This document shows, one piece after another, positions 12,737 through 25,120 of a stretch of DNA of 64,000 bases. The position numbers and the translations under genes are program-made. This DNA is from Spirodela intermedia (Eukaryota > Streptophyta > Magnoliopsida > Alismatales > Araceae): the NCBI GenBank assembly GCA_902729315.2, contig LR746268.1, positions 6,803,501 through 6,867,500 on the forward strand, given 5' to 3'. The notes under the pieces are model-generated. The model saw only the letters and a list, made by a program, of their open reading frames with translations, had not been told where the DNA came from and ran no database searches. How positions within the stretch are numbered: the stretch's first letter is position 1; every line of letters starts with the position of its first letter.

Positions 12737-13273
12737 CCTCGTCGAGATCGCTGTGCAGCACCGGCAGTCTGCAACTGTTTCAGACCTGGTTCATTCCCTC
12801 GCCTAATGTAAAGAACGACACCCATCTGCTGATTCTCTCAAATGGAGAGCCGAAAATTCTAGCTGGCATTATTGTAACGCTTCTTACTTTCAATGGGAAG
12901 GTCGATGTTTGAAGCCGTGGCGGCGTATTATGTCAGTCTTTAGTCAAAATAAGGCCTCCCTCCACGAAGGCATATCGGAAGTCTCGAGTCAAAGCCAGAG
13001 TCCTTGGTAATCAGAAGGATGGAGGCATAATCGCGGTTCTCGGAATTGTTCAGCGCAGTTTCTGGTCAAGAGGAAGGGGCGACAATGGAGGGGCACGGTC
13101 GTGAATGCCTGGCGAAGTAGATTGCTACAGGAAGCGCAGAGGCAAGATGAGGCTGTCGTCGGGGAGAGGGAATTGACCAGTCAACTTTGCCGCCTCCGTC
13201 GTCGCAATGAGTACTCCAACGGAGACAAGCAAAAGTTCAATGTTCCGAGTCATCGGCAGAAGAGAACCGGAGG

Positions 13274-13318
13274 TGACGTGGCTTTTCCAAGGAAACGCCG
13301 GCTGCTGGGTTATTTAAG
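13274..13318 (+). promoter_or_regulatory. ACGT-core element and TATA-like box of the cytochrome b5 gene
   Basis: TGACGTGG (13274-13281), an ACGT-core bZIP-type site, stands about 35 bases before TTATTTAAGC (13310-13319), a plausible TATA box. The spacing to the start codon (about 145 bases) leaves a leader occupied mostly by the GA tract. Functional use is inferred. Confidence 0.45.
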
Positions 13319-13345
13319 CGGGTGGTGTTCCTCAATGGGCCAAGC

Positions 13346-13346
<1 letters not shown>

Positions 13347-13398
<52 letters not shown>
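13347..13398. repeat. (GA)n tract in the 5' leader of cytochrome b5
   Basis: About 25 GA units lie between the TATA-like box and the ATG. Such tracts can bind GAGA-type BBR/BPC factors. A CT tract (13553-13574) sits in the only intron. Confidence 0.9.
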
Positions 13399-13400
<2 letters not shown>

Positions 13401-13459
13401 CTCATCATCCTCCTGTTATCACTCCCGATATTTTCCTTCTCCCAGTTCTCTCCTCGCTC

Positions 13460-13968
13460 ATGGAAGATCTCAAGAAGATTTCTCCGTCGGAGATCCCTCT
13501 CCACACCTCCAGGAAGAACTGCTGGGTCGTCGTACACGGGAAGGTACTCCTTCCTCTCTCTCTCTCTCTCTCTCCCCCTCCTCACCATGAACTTGACAGT
13601 AACCATTTTTTTCCTCGGAAGAGCAGGTTTATGATATTACCGAGTTCTTGGACGATCACCCGGGGGGAGATGACGTTCTTCTCCACGCCTCGCGATCTGG
13701 GGATGCTACGCAGTCGTTTGAGGACGTGGGTCACAGTTCCGGAGCGAGGAAAAAGATGGCAAATTATCTGATCGGGGAAGTCGAGGGCTACGATCACAAC
13801 AAGGACCCTATCGCACGGAGGAGCTCAAAGACAGTATCCGACGGAGCCCAGCCGGTAGCATTCCAGAATTCTTCGTCCGGCTTGAAAAGTTACGCCTTGC
13901 CCCTCTTCCTCCTGTTTATCGCCATCGCTTCCTGGTACTTTGACAAGCTCCAGAAGGCTGCTCCTTGA
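13460..13968 (+). CDS. cytochrome b5, tail-anchored ER form
   Basis: Exons 13460-13543 and 13627-13968 give 141 residues, the usual plant length. The heme domain shows [23 protein letters not shown], with the first axial His in HPGG (residue 39) and the second in DVGHSS (residue 64), the family spacing of 25. A C-terminal hydrophobic segment (YALPLFLLFIAIASWYF, about 117-133) followed by a short polar tail marks a tail-anchored protein facing the cytosol. It passes electrons from cytochrome b5 reductase or P450 reductase to desaturases, hydroxylases and P450s. The intron falls just before VYDITEF. The start is the first ATG after the GA-rich leader. Nothing essential is missing. Confidence 0.95.
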
Positions 13969-14625
13969 AGAGCGGCGGGGCTATCAGATTCAGGATCGAA
14001 ACCTCCCGACGGATTCCAGCCGGTGGAGCTCAGTTCTTCTTTTCTTTTGTTTTTTTCTGGAATAAAATTTTGGCATTCAAAGCCATGGATTCATGGGTGA
14101 GAACTCCTTTGATAAAGGATATAGTAGAATCCATCTGATCCTTGCTAAGATATGGGGACCGACGTTTGCTTTCATCTTCTTCTTCGTGTCGTTCTTCTGA
14201 GTCCATCAAGTGATTGGTTGGGTATTCCGTCGTGGCTTTTGAGCCCATAAAATGAAACCAAAAAGTCTTGAAAATGGAGGAAATTCGTAGAGGGCCTTTT
14301 GAGCCCATCAAATGGTGCCTGGTCGCACCACTACACGCTGGTCCTTCGTGTACGTTCACATGCTTGCTTCTCGAAGAGAAAGGACTGAATCTTGGGGTTC
14401 GTATTCACAGGTAATATGGTACCTCTGTTTCACAACGAAATGTCTGTTTCAGATCGTTCCTCTCTCTCTCTCGCCATGCATTACAAGGTCTACAGAGACG
14501 ACACCCCCGCGAAATTAATTTAATCAGTTTCACCTCGTTGGGTTCGAAGTACTTTCAGTAGGGAAGAGATGAACGAGTATGACCCGCGAGGGCGGCTTCA
14601 GGAAAGAGGAGGAACCCAATTGGTA

Positions 14626-14671
14626 GACGGCGCCGACACTCGAGAGCCGACGGCGCCGACACTCGAGAGCC
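14626..14671. repeat. 23-bp tandem repeat, two exact copies
   Basis: GACGGCGCCGACACTCGAGA plus three bases is repeated without change at 14626-14648 and 14649-14671; each unit contains a CTCGAG site and a GGCGCC palindrome. Confidence 0.9.
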
Positions 14672-15242
14672 GACGACTGGGCGAGATTTCCTGCCCCTTC
14701 CCATCCCCATCCTAAGAGATCGAACGCTCGTAAGGAAGCTGATCTGGGTCAAGCGGAGGAGTGTTCACGCATCCCGCAGAAGGTTGTAAACTTGAAGGAA
14801 GGAGATGAAAGGGCACGGATTTGTTAATCAATACGAGGCTCAATCGACTCAATTTATTACGGGTTCCAGGGCTAAAAGCACGTTTCAAGACGCCTTTTTA
14901 TTCTGGATCGCTCTGCGTTAGATCTGGGCTTCGAGGAGATCAGACTTGGAAGCTTTTATTGCATTTAACGACGATCACCCATCCGGCAGAAGAGGACAAC
15001 GCCAGACGCCTCCCATAAAGACACAGACTCGTCTTTAACTATAGATCTCGATTCGTCTCGGCGTACTCCTGCGTTCGCAGTTTTAAAATCACATCCAAAG
15101 TTTTTTATTCAGACTGCATCTCGGTCAGATCTGGGCTCTGAGAAAATCCGACTTCGCAGCTTTTTACCCCATTTGCCGACAATCATCCGCGCGAAACTCT
15201 AGTTACTTCCTTCGCAACAGCAGCAAAGAGAATGCTGGGCTG

Positions 15243-15347
15243 AGCCCAGTCATCGTCGGGTCCATCCTGAACTCAGCAAAGGAAGAGTTCTCCTCTTCGC
15301 AGCCCAATCATCGCAAGGTCCACCCCGAAGTCACCAAGGGAAGAGTT
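15243..15347. repeat. degenerate direct repeat, 58-bp period
   Basis: Two 47-base blocks (15243-15289 and 15301-15347) both run from AGCCC(A/A)..TCATCG to GGAAGAGTT with roughly four in five bases shared. Confidence 0.75.
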
Positions 15348-15781
15348 AACCCCAAGCTGGAGGCAGTGACCACCGGCGATTACTCGCAGAGAACATCAAG
15401 GCGTTAATTCCCACGGATGACTGCTCCTCGTTCTCACGCCTCCATCTCCTAACAGTCTTCTCTTCGTCGGGTCCTCCGCCGTTCATCTGGGAATCCTTGG
15501 ATCTTTTCTGAAAAACTGTGGGTAAATGCATGTGGAGGAGTCTTGCAAGGAAGAACTACAGACGGCCACATCATTTCACCTGCGCCGCTGGCGTCCTTGT
15601 CGAACAGTCATGGGGACTAAGAAACAGAAGCCCAATCTTCGAAGGCACCGTTCATTCGATCCTTTAGCGGAAGTCAACCCCCCGTCCACCATCATCTCTG
15701 CATCATTTAGAAATCATCGGGGGAGTGTCGATCCGTTACCCAACGACCCTCCATTCTCTCGTCCTTCTCCGCTCCGCTAGC

Positions 15782-16102
15782 ATGGAGGGGATCATTCCCT
15801 ACGTTTACAGAGAAATTAAGAGGCGAAGGACTCGAAGCCGCTACGTGTGCCTCTCGTCGGAAGGAGCACAGAAGCTCGGATCCACCGACTTCGGGACAGC
15901 GGGTGCCGCCTGCCGCCTCCCCCAGCCGCCGGAGACGGCGGGGGGATTCCACGGGGAGAATGTTCATGGGCACCGCAGGCACAGGTCGATGGAGGACTTC
16001 TCCGTCGAGCTCTCGCAGGATGGGTACGCACGGGAGCTGCCTCTGGGCAAGGGGGCCAGCTTCCGGAGCAGCCGCATGTTGCCCTTCATCGCCGGCGCTT
16101 AG
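15782..16102 (+). CDS. small plant-specific protein, MEGIIPYVY...RRTRSRY family
   Basis: A single exon encodes 106 residues starting MEGIIPYVYREIKRRRTRSRYVCLS. I recognise the layout of a plant-specific family of small basic proteins: a conserved MEG(L/I)IP(Y/M)VYRAIK start, a basic RRRTR patch, a central GHRRHRSMEDFSVEL block, and a short arginine/serine end (FRSSRMLPFIAGA, where relatives have SHRMFSCVTG). Molecular function is unknown to me. ATG 15782 is chosen because the family begins exactly there; the frame is open further upstream to 15725. No signal peptide or membrane span is seen. A long CT tract lies in the 3' UTR. Confidence 0.75.
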   Translation: MEGIIPYVYREIKRRRTRSRYVCLSSEGAQKLGSTDFGTAGAACRLPQPPETAGGFHGENVHGHRRHRSMEDFSVELSQDGYARELPLGKGASFRSSRMLPFIAGA

Positions 16103-16242
16103 TGGCTCGAGAAATCGAAGAGGAGGAAGGTGGTGACCCCCTTTTGCTCCAGATTGAACCCCTCTTCGGGTCAGATTGAACAACTGGTTAGAGCAATATG
16201 AATGAGATGGATGTTCCCCGCCGTCGATTCTCTCGCAGCAAT

Positions 16243-16243
<1 letters not shown>

Positions 16244-16313
<70 letters not shown>
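16244..16313. repeat. (CT)35 microsatellite
   Basis: An uninterrupted CT run of about 70 bases sits 140 bases after the stop of the small upstream gene, probably in its 3' UTR. The perfect length suggests high mutability. Confidence 0.95.
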
Positions 16314-16315
<2 letters not shown>

Positions 16316-16897
16316 AGGATTCGATTTCTTTGAGGTCGTTCCTGCAGTGGAAGCGTGTGTTCCTCATATTAGGGGCAGATAAATGAATAATATTTCAATC
16401 TATTAATGTATAATTTCTGTAAACGAGGCTATTCTCTGTCCTGCAACACACCAACACGCTGGTGGGAGATGAAGCAAGATCAGAGTAAATCAAGCTTTCG
16501 CTGCTTCAAGTTACATGAGGCTGCAACGTTGCTGGTGCCGTCAATAATTATCACAATGATGCACATGGGAAAGCATATGAATTGCACAAAATATGGCTAG
16601 ATACATGGTTTTAACCTGTTCCTCGTTGGCTCTATGCAGGTACCCTACACCCAAACGGGGGTGCTGTGTTTCTGTGTAGTGTGTATGTGTGTGTATGGAG
16701 GAGAGGGAGATAGAGAGCAAATCGACCCTTTTATATACTATGGGGGGTTCTACTTCCAGGGAAAAAAGTGAGCTTCTTCACCAGAAATGACCTTCAAAAA
16801 TGGCTTCCGGAGTCTAGAAAACGTGGGTTGGCCGCCATTAGAGAAGAAGCATCCTGAGAGAAGAAAACGTGGGAGTTTCTTCTCCAGAGAAGAAGCA
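16314..16897. other. spacer between convergent genes
   Basis: This holds the 3' flank of the small (+) gene and of the (-) diacylglycerol kinase. The right half has an imperfect motif GAGAAGAAGCATC(A/C)TGAGAG repeated near 16841 and 16890, with a related GAAGAAGCATCGTCTTCTGA at 16923 inside the DGK coding end. No separate gene is seen. Confidence 0.6.
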
Positions 16898-17404
16898 TCA
16901 TGAGAGATGAAGGGCCATCTGCTGAAGAAGCATCGTCTTCTGAGAAGCGTTGATGACCCCACTGCTCTCAGCATTCACCAGCACATCCGTCACTATCGCC
17001 GCCACATGCCCAGTGGGCTCTTCCGATGCCTTTCTCAGCATGAACACCTGCAAATCAAGCACCGAGACTCTCAGAGTCACCCCTCATAACAGCATGCTAG
17101 AGGTTGGGATGCAGGATAGCCACTGGCTTACTTGTCCATGGTGCGTAATCTCCAGACAGCCGGGTTGCTGGATCCACGGTTCGCCATCAATCTGAACAGG
17201 GAATGGGTTCCGAATGTTGACTCTGACTACTCTGCCTTGAGCCAGTCTTGTCGCCTGTGAAAGGCCGACCTGTAGAAAATGGGTCAAACCGAAGAATAAC
17301 AGGCATTGAGAACCATGCTTTGAAAACTACGTGATGAATGAACTCTGTAGAATCGGACTCCAACCCATGCAGAACTGGGCGAGAAGGTGTTCAGCTCTCA
17401 GAGC

Positions 17405-17445
<41 letters not shown>

Positions 17446-20400
17446 ACAGAAATGGGTCTTTTTCTGAGGAAAAGGGGTGACCTGAAGCTTTCCGAGCTGC
17501 CATGTTCCAGATATGCAAACAATTTCGAGGGCCTTATCGTGCATAGACTGCAGCCCAAAGTCGTCATCGTGGTCATAGTCGTTTTGCCATAAATCTACGC
17601 CGCCCATATAGCTTCCAATGTTGAGTATGAGTACGCCTTCAGCATCCTGAGAAGAGAAAAGAAGCTAAGAGAGAGAAAATTAAAGAAATAAATCGGAAAA
17701 TTATCCTTCTCTTGTCGTCAAAGAGGGACAAGAGGACCTGCAATCTTACCTCTGGGATTTCGATCTCACGGCCATCTACTTCGAGGTTCACTTGCCACGG
17801 TAGATCCGCACATGTCCTGTCCACTATATCCTTTGCGCCTTCCTTAGCATATCGAAGCTTGTTGACAAACTGCAACACATCAAAGCAATTACTCGCAAGA
17901 TTCTACCAAGGAAACAACATTACAAGATGGAGATTTTAGAGGGGACAATGGATGAATCTGGCGAGGAATTAAGATTCTATTTTTCTCATGAGAACATTTG
18001 GAGAAGATACCCACGAAAAGGTCCGTGTGATTCTTCTTTTTTGATAAAATTAATTAACACCGAACATTCACAATTCAAAAACCATGATGCTTATCGTAGA
18101 ATAAGGTCCAGAAAAATAAGATTTAGTGAATATGAAAATTTAACACACATTCAAACTGAATCTCTCGGCTCTGGTCGTTGACCAATCCCTTGGAGTTTTA
18201 TGTAACTGTGGTACATTTAACATATAAGGACCAAAGTCAAGCATTCTGCCCCTTTCCCTACTAAGGAGTCACAGGCATATTTAACTCGCGTATTTTTCTA
18301 TAAAAAAACCAACTGATCGACCCAAAACTTCAAAAGCTCCACACAAAAAATTAAAAAAACGACTTATTTTCAGGTTTTCTTCGAAGAAGGGCCCTGAAAT
18401 TCGTCTGTTACCGCAATATGCTGGCTATGCAAGGAAACAAAGACTTAAAAAAATAAAAAAAATAAAAAAACCAAAATGGGGCCAGTTCCACCACTGTTAA
18501 GATGTCCTTTAGGCAGTTTTTCTGATGGCTACACGCAGAAAAAGGAAGTTTTGATTGTCGGAATATGCTAGAAAGAGGGCTATTGGATCGAAAATATTTA
18601 AATGATTGACATGGAGGGTGAAAAACAGAGGACTTGTGATTATATTGACCTTTTGGTTCTTATAGGGTACACTACCGATGACAGTTGCAACCTCATACGA
18701 GGAAATTTCTTATCCCGAAGGATCTCCATAAAAGTATATCATTACCTATCATTTTTATGGACATCTTGAATGAATCTACGCATGGTTAGAAGGCTGAATA
18801 CACCAATGTCCCCTGACCCAGAAGAAGGTTTACTTTGGACACAAGGCAACAAAGGTATGCAGAATGGAAACCCCTAGCTTGTGCTAAATTTCTACGGCCT
18901 GACAGACTACAAGTAGAAAACTCCATGAATTATCATATTTCTCACCAAGAGATCGTAAACAGATGTCGCAAAAGAACACATCTTGTGACATGAAGGTGAT
19001 TCTCTGGTCAAAAATGTGATGATAGAATCTCGTAGTTCCTCAGAGCAAGAAACTGAGAAAGGTTCACCTTGACAATCGCAAGTAAAAAAAACTGTAAGGA
19101 GAACATGCCACACCTGGCTGGAGAACTTATCAGGCCTCTCCTCCCTCGTCATATGGAATTCATAGGCTACCTTTGCATCACAACCAATACCTGCGAACAA
19201 ATCGAAGCACAAAAAGTCATATTAGCTCCGCCAAAAACAAACAGAAATAAACCGAAATGATGATTGAAATACCTAGATAATTCGTCATGAACTTTACTCT
19301 GCGCATATTTTCCCCCAGCGCTCCATTTTCTTCCTTGATAGAAACATTCCACCGATCAAGCATTGTGACTGCAGCACGATCTATATCTTGCAGCACAGAC
19401 AATAATCCACCTTGACTGTCAACAGAAGACAGCCCGCCTCCCCATCGCAAGACTCTAGATAAGTCATTTCCGGTTCCAAGGGGAAGTATAGCCACAGGTG
19501 GAGGAGACACAAAGTTTTGCCTCTCGATAGCATCAAGAACCCAAGCCACAGTACCATCTCCTCCACAGACAAGAACTCTAAAGTACTGCACATTGCGAAA
19601 CAACTCCAAACCAACCTCAGGCCCCTGGGAGGAACTTAGTTCGAATACCTGAAGTCAACCATCAATAAAATCAATGAGGGAAAACCCTGCAGTACTGATC
19701 ATTAACATGCATGTACTGATCATTAAAAATTTACTTCTTGGCTGGTAAAAGGGAATAATCGATGGCTCTATTTATTGAAGGAATGATGAAAACCCTGCAG
19801 TAATTTACAATTACTCAAGAAAGAGAACTTGAATTTTGAAAAATGGTAATGACATATTCTCAAAGGTGATTAACTAAGCAGGTAATTACTTGAATGTTCA
19901 ACTATGCGTAACAATTCAATTGAATGAATCAAAAAAATTCTATAGGTACCGCAGACAATATGTTACAAAATAAGGAGCATGAAACATTTCACATAGATAT
20001 TGTATAAAGTACATGAATATCACGAGATGAGCAATAATGTGATGACTCGAACAGTAAAATCAATAAAAGCACTGAAATTAAAATAAGCATGACACAAACC
20101 AGTAAGAAGTCACTAACGAATCACACCTCATTAGAATACAAAAAAAGCAGAAACATCAAAACATAATCCTCATAAACAAAGATCCCCTGGCACATACCTG
20201 GACAGGATTCAATAGAATATTTAATCTCCGGCGAATAGAAGCCCCATACTGACCACCACTCTTCACATTGACAAAAACAAGCAGTGGCCTTGCATCCTTA
20301 GGCAAGTCCACCAGTGTATACTTCTTTGTTGGGTTTACAGAGATACTACGTTCTTTAACACTTGTAAAACTTTTGGCCTGCTTCAAAGTGTACTGGTCAT

Positions 20401-21298
20401 TCTTGAAACACTTTTCCAGAGCAACCAACCAATTTAGCAGCTGTCCAAGGGCTGTGCCAGCGCCAGATTTTTCCTCCAATCTACCATTATGAATGTCAGA
20501 GAGAGCAGACTGGGTGGCAATATTTTTGTTGCGTCGCCGCTTTATCATCCGACCTCTAACAGATGAAGCAATGATCTCTTCCTTGATTGAACTCAACACT
20601 CCACCAGCTGTCTCTCCCCTACCAATTTCTCGTACATTGAGTGGAGAGAGGATAAGTCGTCTGAGAAGACCTAGGTCACAAATATCACCAGTGTCTTTCA
20701 ACAGCTTAGCGTGACATTTGACATGAATGGAGTGTTGGCACCATAGGCAATGCCACATAGGCGACGCTCCAAGGATAGGAATGCCGCATGGTTCATCACA
20801 GTGATAACAGAAAGATGGCGAGTCTGAGTTCTCATCAAGTTCAACCCATCTTTCCGTCCAATGATGGAGCAAATGAGTTGCACCGGCTTGTGATATACAT
20901 TTGCAGTCTTTGGCAGCATATGGAGAACAATGATAATGGACTGCAGACCCACACACAGAACAACGAAGAAGAGGGGCGCTGCCTGCAACTTTCGATCCTA
21001 GTGATGCTGGGGAAACCAATGAATTTAGGCAAACGCAACATGTAGATGGCTGTCCACATAGAGAAAAATCTTCTGTCCATGTGTGGCGCGAAATAGGAAA
21101 ATTTAACTTCTTCCAAACCCTTTTCTTTGCTCTAGCAGCAGCCTTAATCCAATTGACGGATGTCTCTCTCTGCCACTTCAGGAATGCATAAATTACTACT
21201 ATCAGAGCAAAGGATCCAAAGATCAGCATCCCTATAAAGAGAGGGCGGGTCCCAACCATCTTACTAACAGGATCAAACGATGAGTAGCTCTGATCCAT
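16898..21298 (-). CDS. diacylglycerol kinase, membrane-anchored plant DGK1/2 type
   Basis: Seven coding exons join in phase to 708 residues (Arabidopsis DGK1/2 are similar): 21298-20198, 19648-19273, 19190-19114, 17869-17750, 17646-17482, 17269-17132 and 17047-16898. An N-terminal hydrophobic segment ([20 protein letters not shown], about 19-38) anchors the protein. Two Cys/His-rich C1 regions follow, beginning [19 protein letters not shown] and [19 protein letters not shown]. The catalytic domain starts [15 protein letters not shown] and carries [10 protein letters not shown] (Gly-rich site at 396-400) and [19 protein letters not shown]. The accessory domain includes [13 protein letters not shown] and GVDLWQND. 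It phosphorylates diacylglycerol to phosphatidic acid in lipid signalling. Start: the coding exon is preceded by an acceptor at 21340, so ATG 21298 is the first Met and a 5' UTR intron is likely. No key motif is lost. Confidence 0.95.
17411..17440. repeat. (AT)15 microsatellite in a DGK intron
   Basis: A perfect AT run lies in the intron between the fifth and sixth coding exons of the diacylglycerol kinase. Confidence 0.95.
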
Positions 21299-22760
21299 TA
21301 CTAGATGGTCGTCCAAAATTTTATTTTTAAGAGCCAAAGCTGCAAAAGAAAAGATAGAAAAATGAATCAGTGGTGAAAGAGGAAATACAAAAGATTGTCT
21401 AGAAATTTGTTTATCCTATTATTTTGCCTTCTGAGAAGCAGAGAGTTTGATGTTAAAATATAACTGCAATTTCAGTCACAACATAAGAATCCAACTAAAA
21501 TTGAGAAAATGAAGATGCATATGGATATTCTGATCAGATGAACTGAAGACAGTGGCATTGTCATCGCCTAAAAATCATATTTTCTTTAATGAAATGTTAA
21601 GAAATATTCTTATTCCATATCTAAGAAACCTTTTACCGATTGGGCAAGGTTTATGGTTGACTAATTTGTTGATGCGAACCGATACTCTTTATCTCATCAT
21701 AGAAATTATACTATAAAGGATAAAGATTAAGAGCCAGGACTCCCTCTAATCACCTTCCATTAGATAATATTGAAGTGAATCAAATAACTGATCCATTCTG
21801 AATCTTCAATTTCCAATCCTCAATCAAATTAAAACCACGAAATAAATTATCAAAGATTTCAATTGCAACTTCGCACTTCGGGTACTTATTTTAAGCTATT
21901 AAAATAGGGTACACAATTTGCACTTCCACAACTTTAAGATTGGAAACCAAGTTGAGCTCTGATGGAGACTCTTGGGGCATTCTTTTTCTTGAAAGGAAAC
22001 CAAGCGTACAGTTTGGACTCCCACTTTTCAAAAATTACATAAGTTTTAAAGCTAATAAGATATAAGAGATGAAAAAGGAGCGAGCAAAGCAGCGAAGAAC
22101 AGATGCAGTTGCCCAAATACAACGAAAACAAAGCAAAATGACAAATTCCTGGAGAAATTTCCTGAGACAGAACCCAAGTCTAACTCAATTCGAGATAGGA
22201 AGTAAAGAATAACAAAATTCGAGAGATGGGAAAGCAAGAGACGATCAATCTGATGTCAAAACGGAGAATTACGAAGAGAATCTACTTGGGACGACAGGGT
22301 ACGGAAAAAAAATACGAACAGGTTGACAGATCACACACCCGGTCAGTCGGCTAGACATATCCGATCCGTCATTAAGAGAAACAAACATAATTGGCCTCTT
22401 TGATCGCAGACAAAGTTAACGGACAGAACGTGAAGGATCACCTAGAGGCTATCAACCTCGGAGCAGAATCCTAAGAGTTGATCTCTTCCACACCTCCTCC
22501 AACGCTTTCCCTTCCTCTCCCCAGGCTTTCTTGACCGCAAAGGCTACAGAGAGAGAGACACGCTTCTTTTCTGCCGCCGTTCCCCCCGTATTCCGCCGCT
22601 ACTGCTCCTCTTCATGCCAATGGGGGGGCAAGGAACATTCAGATTCGCTGCCAATTCCTGCCGGCAAATAAAGCCCCTCGTCGGCAGCATGAAAGCCAGC
22701 TGGGCCACCATTAGAGAGAGAGAGAGAGAGAAAGAGAAAGCCGGCGCTTTTTGAAACCTG
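21299..22760 (-). other. 5' UTR and probable leader intron of the DGK gene
   Basis: On the minus strand the first coding exon begins after TTCTTTTGCAG at about 21340, so transcription starts further upstream. A GC-richer, CT-rich (in the sense direction) stretch at 22500-22760, including a GA run on the plus strand at 22712-22732, is the likely first exon and core promoter. The AT-rich stretch 21350-22450 looks like intron. The exact donor is not assigned. Confidence 0.5.
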
Positions 22761-22799
22761 GGAGAGGGAGGAGGGGTGCTTCCCCTTTCCTTCCCCAAG

Positions 22800-25071
22800 A
22801 CTTTCTATCTTCCCCTTCAAAATTCTAACACCGAGTCAAATGCCGAGGGCGGACTCGGCCCGCGTCAGACTCGGACTCGGAGTCAACGGGCGTTGAGACG
22901 GGCAACGACCGCCAATAAATGGAATCCCGGAGTCTCACCCACACGCCACGCCAGGACCAAACAAACCTTTAGAAGAACCCGAGATTCAAACGCCCCTGCC
23001 GAGAACTCGGCCCGGCTCGTTGGAGCGGCCGACTCGACTTAAGAGGTCAGACGGGCAGGAAGTCAAAGCCTAGGGATCCGGAGTCATGTGACGACGAATG
23101 AACACCTCCCTCCCCATTTCCACTGCATCCGCCGGGAAGAAATGGAAGAACTAAGCGTCTTTCTCGGAGTCCCAGAAGAGATTTCGTGAGCAATGAGTTA
23201 AGATGCCCACCGAGCTCGCCGGTCGCGTCTTCATCGATCAAATGAAAGAAGCGAAAGATCTTGGTTGGCAGGGTGGCTGACTGGTCCTCTGATTTGCTCG
23301 GATTGCTGAGATCACGGGCATAATTAATAATCCAATAAAATTAGTCGTAAGATCTGAGAATGGTTTTAATATTATTTCTTAAAGTTGCCCGCTTTATTCC
23401 AGGATTTGATCTCATGAAATCTGGGAGTGTCAATGAGCTAGACGATTCCCGAGTCCTGCCTAACCCAGCCTAATCCAGTCAGGGATTGTTAATATTATTT
23501 CTCTCTCTCTCTCTCTTCCTAGGGAGCTCCCCCGACCTCACTCTCCCTCCCAAGAAACACCCAACTCGCCTGCCCCATCTACCCCAGGAACTGTCCAGAC
23601 AAGAAGATCAAGCCTGCAGCCAAGTTTTCTTTCGGCCTTGGCACCGCCCCAGGTCAGAGACCACCCCAGTTGAGGTCTTCGAGAGTCGCATTGACGTCAA
23701 CGTCGCTGTTCGGCGACGAGTGAAGACAAGCGAACCTGGAGGAGGGAAAGAGACCTGTGGGGCAATTGACTCGCCGTCCGGAATGACGGCGAAGGTCTAG
23801 AGTGAGGCCCCCAGCATGGAGGACTTTGCTGCCGGCGGCGAGGTTCTCTAAGAGCTGGACATGGCGGGGGGGAGGCTTGTCCCCGAGCCACCCGCAGGGC
23901 CCCCCCGGAGCTGTAATGAAGCCGTGCCGGTTATACGTCCACATCGGGGGCGGCCCCTCTCTTCACATGGCCCAGTGGTCGCTACAGCTCGGGCTTCGGC
24001 TGAGTTATTGCAGATCCCTCGCAGTAATCCGGCACGATTTAGGTCTTCTTCATGGGCCGTAAGAAGAGCCCTCGCAGATCGTCTGTCAGCGCCATGCAAA
24101 GCGGCCGCCGTGTTCGGCAAGACGAGAGTTCTCGGTGGGCAGCTTGCCGGCCACCGGCGAGGCGTAGGAAGGTCACATGGCGTGGTGTTGATCGCGCCGG
24201 CAACGATGCTGTAGAGGAGGTGGAGTGGGTCACCATTTTTCACTGCTCTCAACAGGAGCAGTACTACTACTCCCCGTAGATATGCTGTAAAGACATTAGG
24301 TCGGAGGGTCTCTCCAAGCGGCGGGAATTGGGTTCGACGGCGATCCCCGGCCGGAGAGCCGTTGGCTCCCTTGGGGAATCAGATCGTCGTCCTCTTTCCA
24401 TCCATTAAAGAGACGGAGGGAAAGACCAAGGTAACAGACCACGGGGGAGGGAAGGAACAGAAGGTGGGAAGGACGTGAATATTGGCCGTACAGCTTCGAG
24501 TCCCGCTTTATTCTCATTCACCAGAACAGCTCAGAACGCCATTAATAAGGGGGTGCAGGAGGAGGAGGGGATGAGAGCCTGGTCCCCTGTCTGGAGAGTA
24601 AAAGCCTGCACAGGCTCCGGGGGAGGAATGAGGAGGATGAAGACGGGACGACACGGGCTATGGGCATTGCATGGAGGGGTCCCTCTCAGCAGTCCAATCT
24701 CCTTCATGCCCCCATCTTCTTCACGTGGACTTACGCTTGCCTTGCTCCTCAGCGCCAGGTTCTGACTGTTCTTCGCCATCTTTAAAGATGGATAAGTATT
24801 GATGTTGCAACGCTCGCCCTTCAACAGTAACATTCTTTTTTATTTAATAATTTCATCATTCAGGATCAGCGCCCTGATCTCGTTCAGTCGCGAACAGGCG
24901 ATAAAGGGGAAGGATGAGTCCGTCCTTTGCCCCCCGGTGACCGTCCGATTAAACTCAGGAGGACGAGAAGCATCAATTGCCCCTGTTCCAGAGGAAACCC
25001 GGCGGTTTTGCTAAACGCCAGACTCTCCGGGAGTCTCGTGAACCCCCTTATATCACTCGTCAGGTTTAGGG

Positions 25072-25120
<49 letters not shown>

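Larger units (their letters stand above)
13969..15781. other. intergenic region with several degenerate tandem duplications
   Basis: After the cytochrome b5 3' UTR no gene is recognised. The stretch holds a duplicated phrase TTTTGAGCCCATMAAATG (near 14237 and 14296), an exact 23-bp tandem repeat (14626-14671), a diverged pair sharing AGATCTGGGCT...GACTT...AGCTTTT (about 14890-15000 and 15100-15195) and a 58-bp-period pair (15243-15347). The right end probably contains the promoter and leader of the small gene at 15782. Confidence 0.7.

Noticed and set aside
23848-24252. 134-codon minus frame in the GC-rich spacer as a gene
   Set aside because: It overlaps equally long frames on the other strand, as expected in GC-rich DNA, and shows no recognisable motif or splice support.
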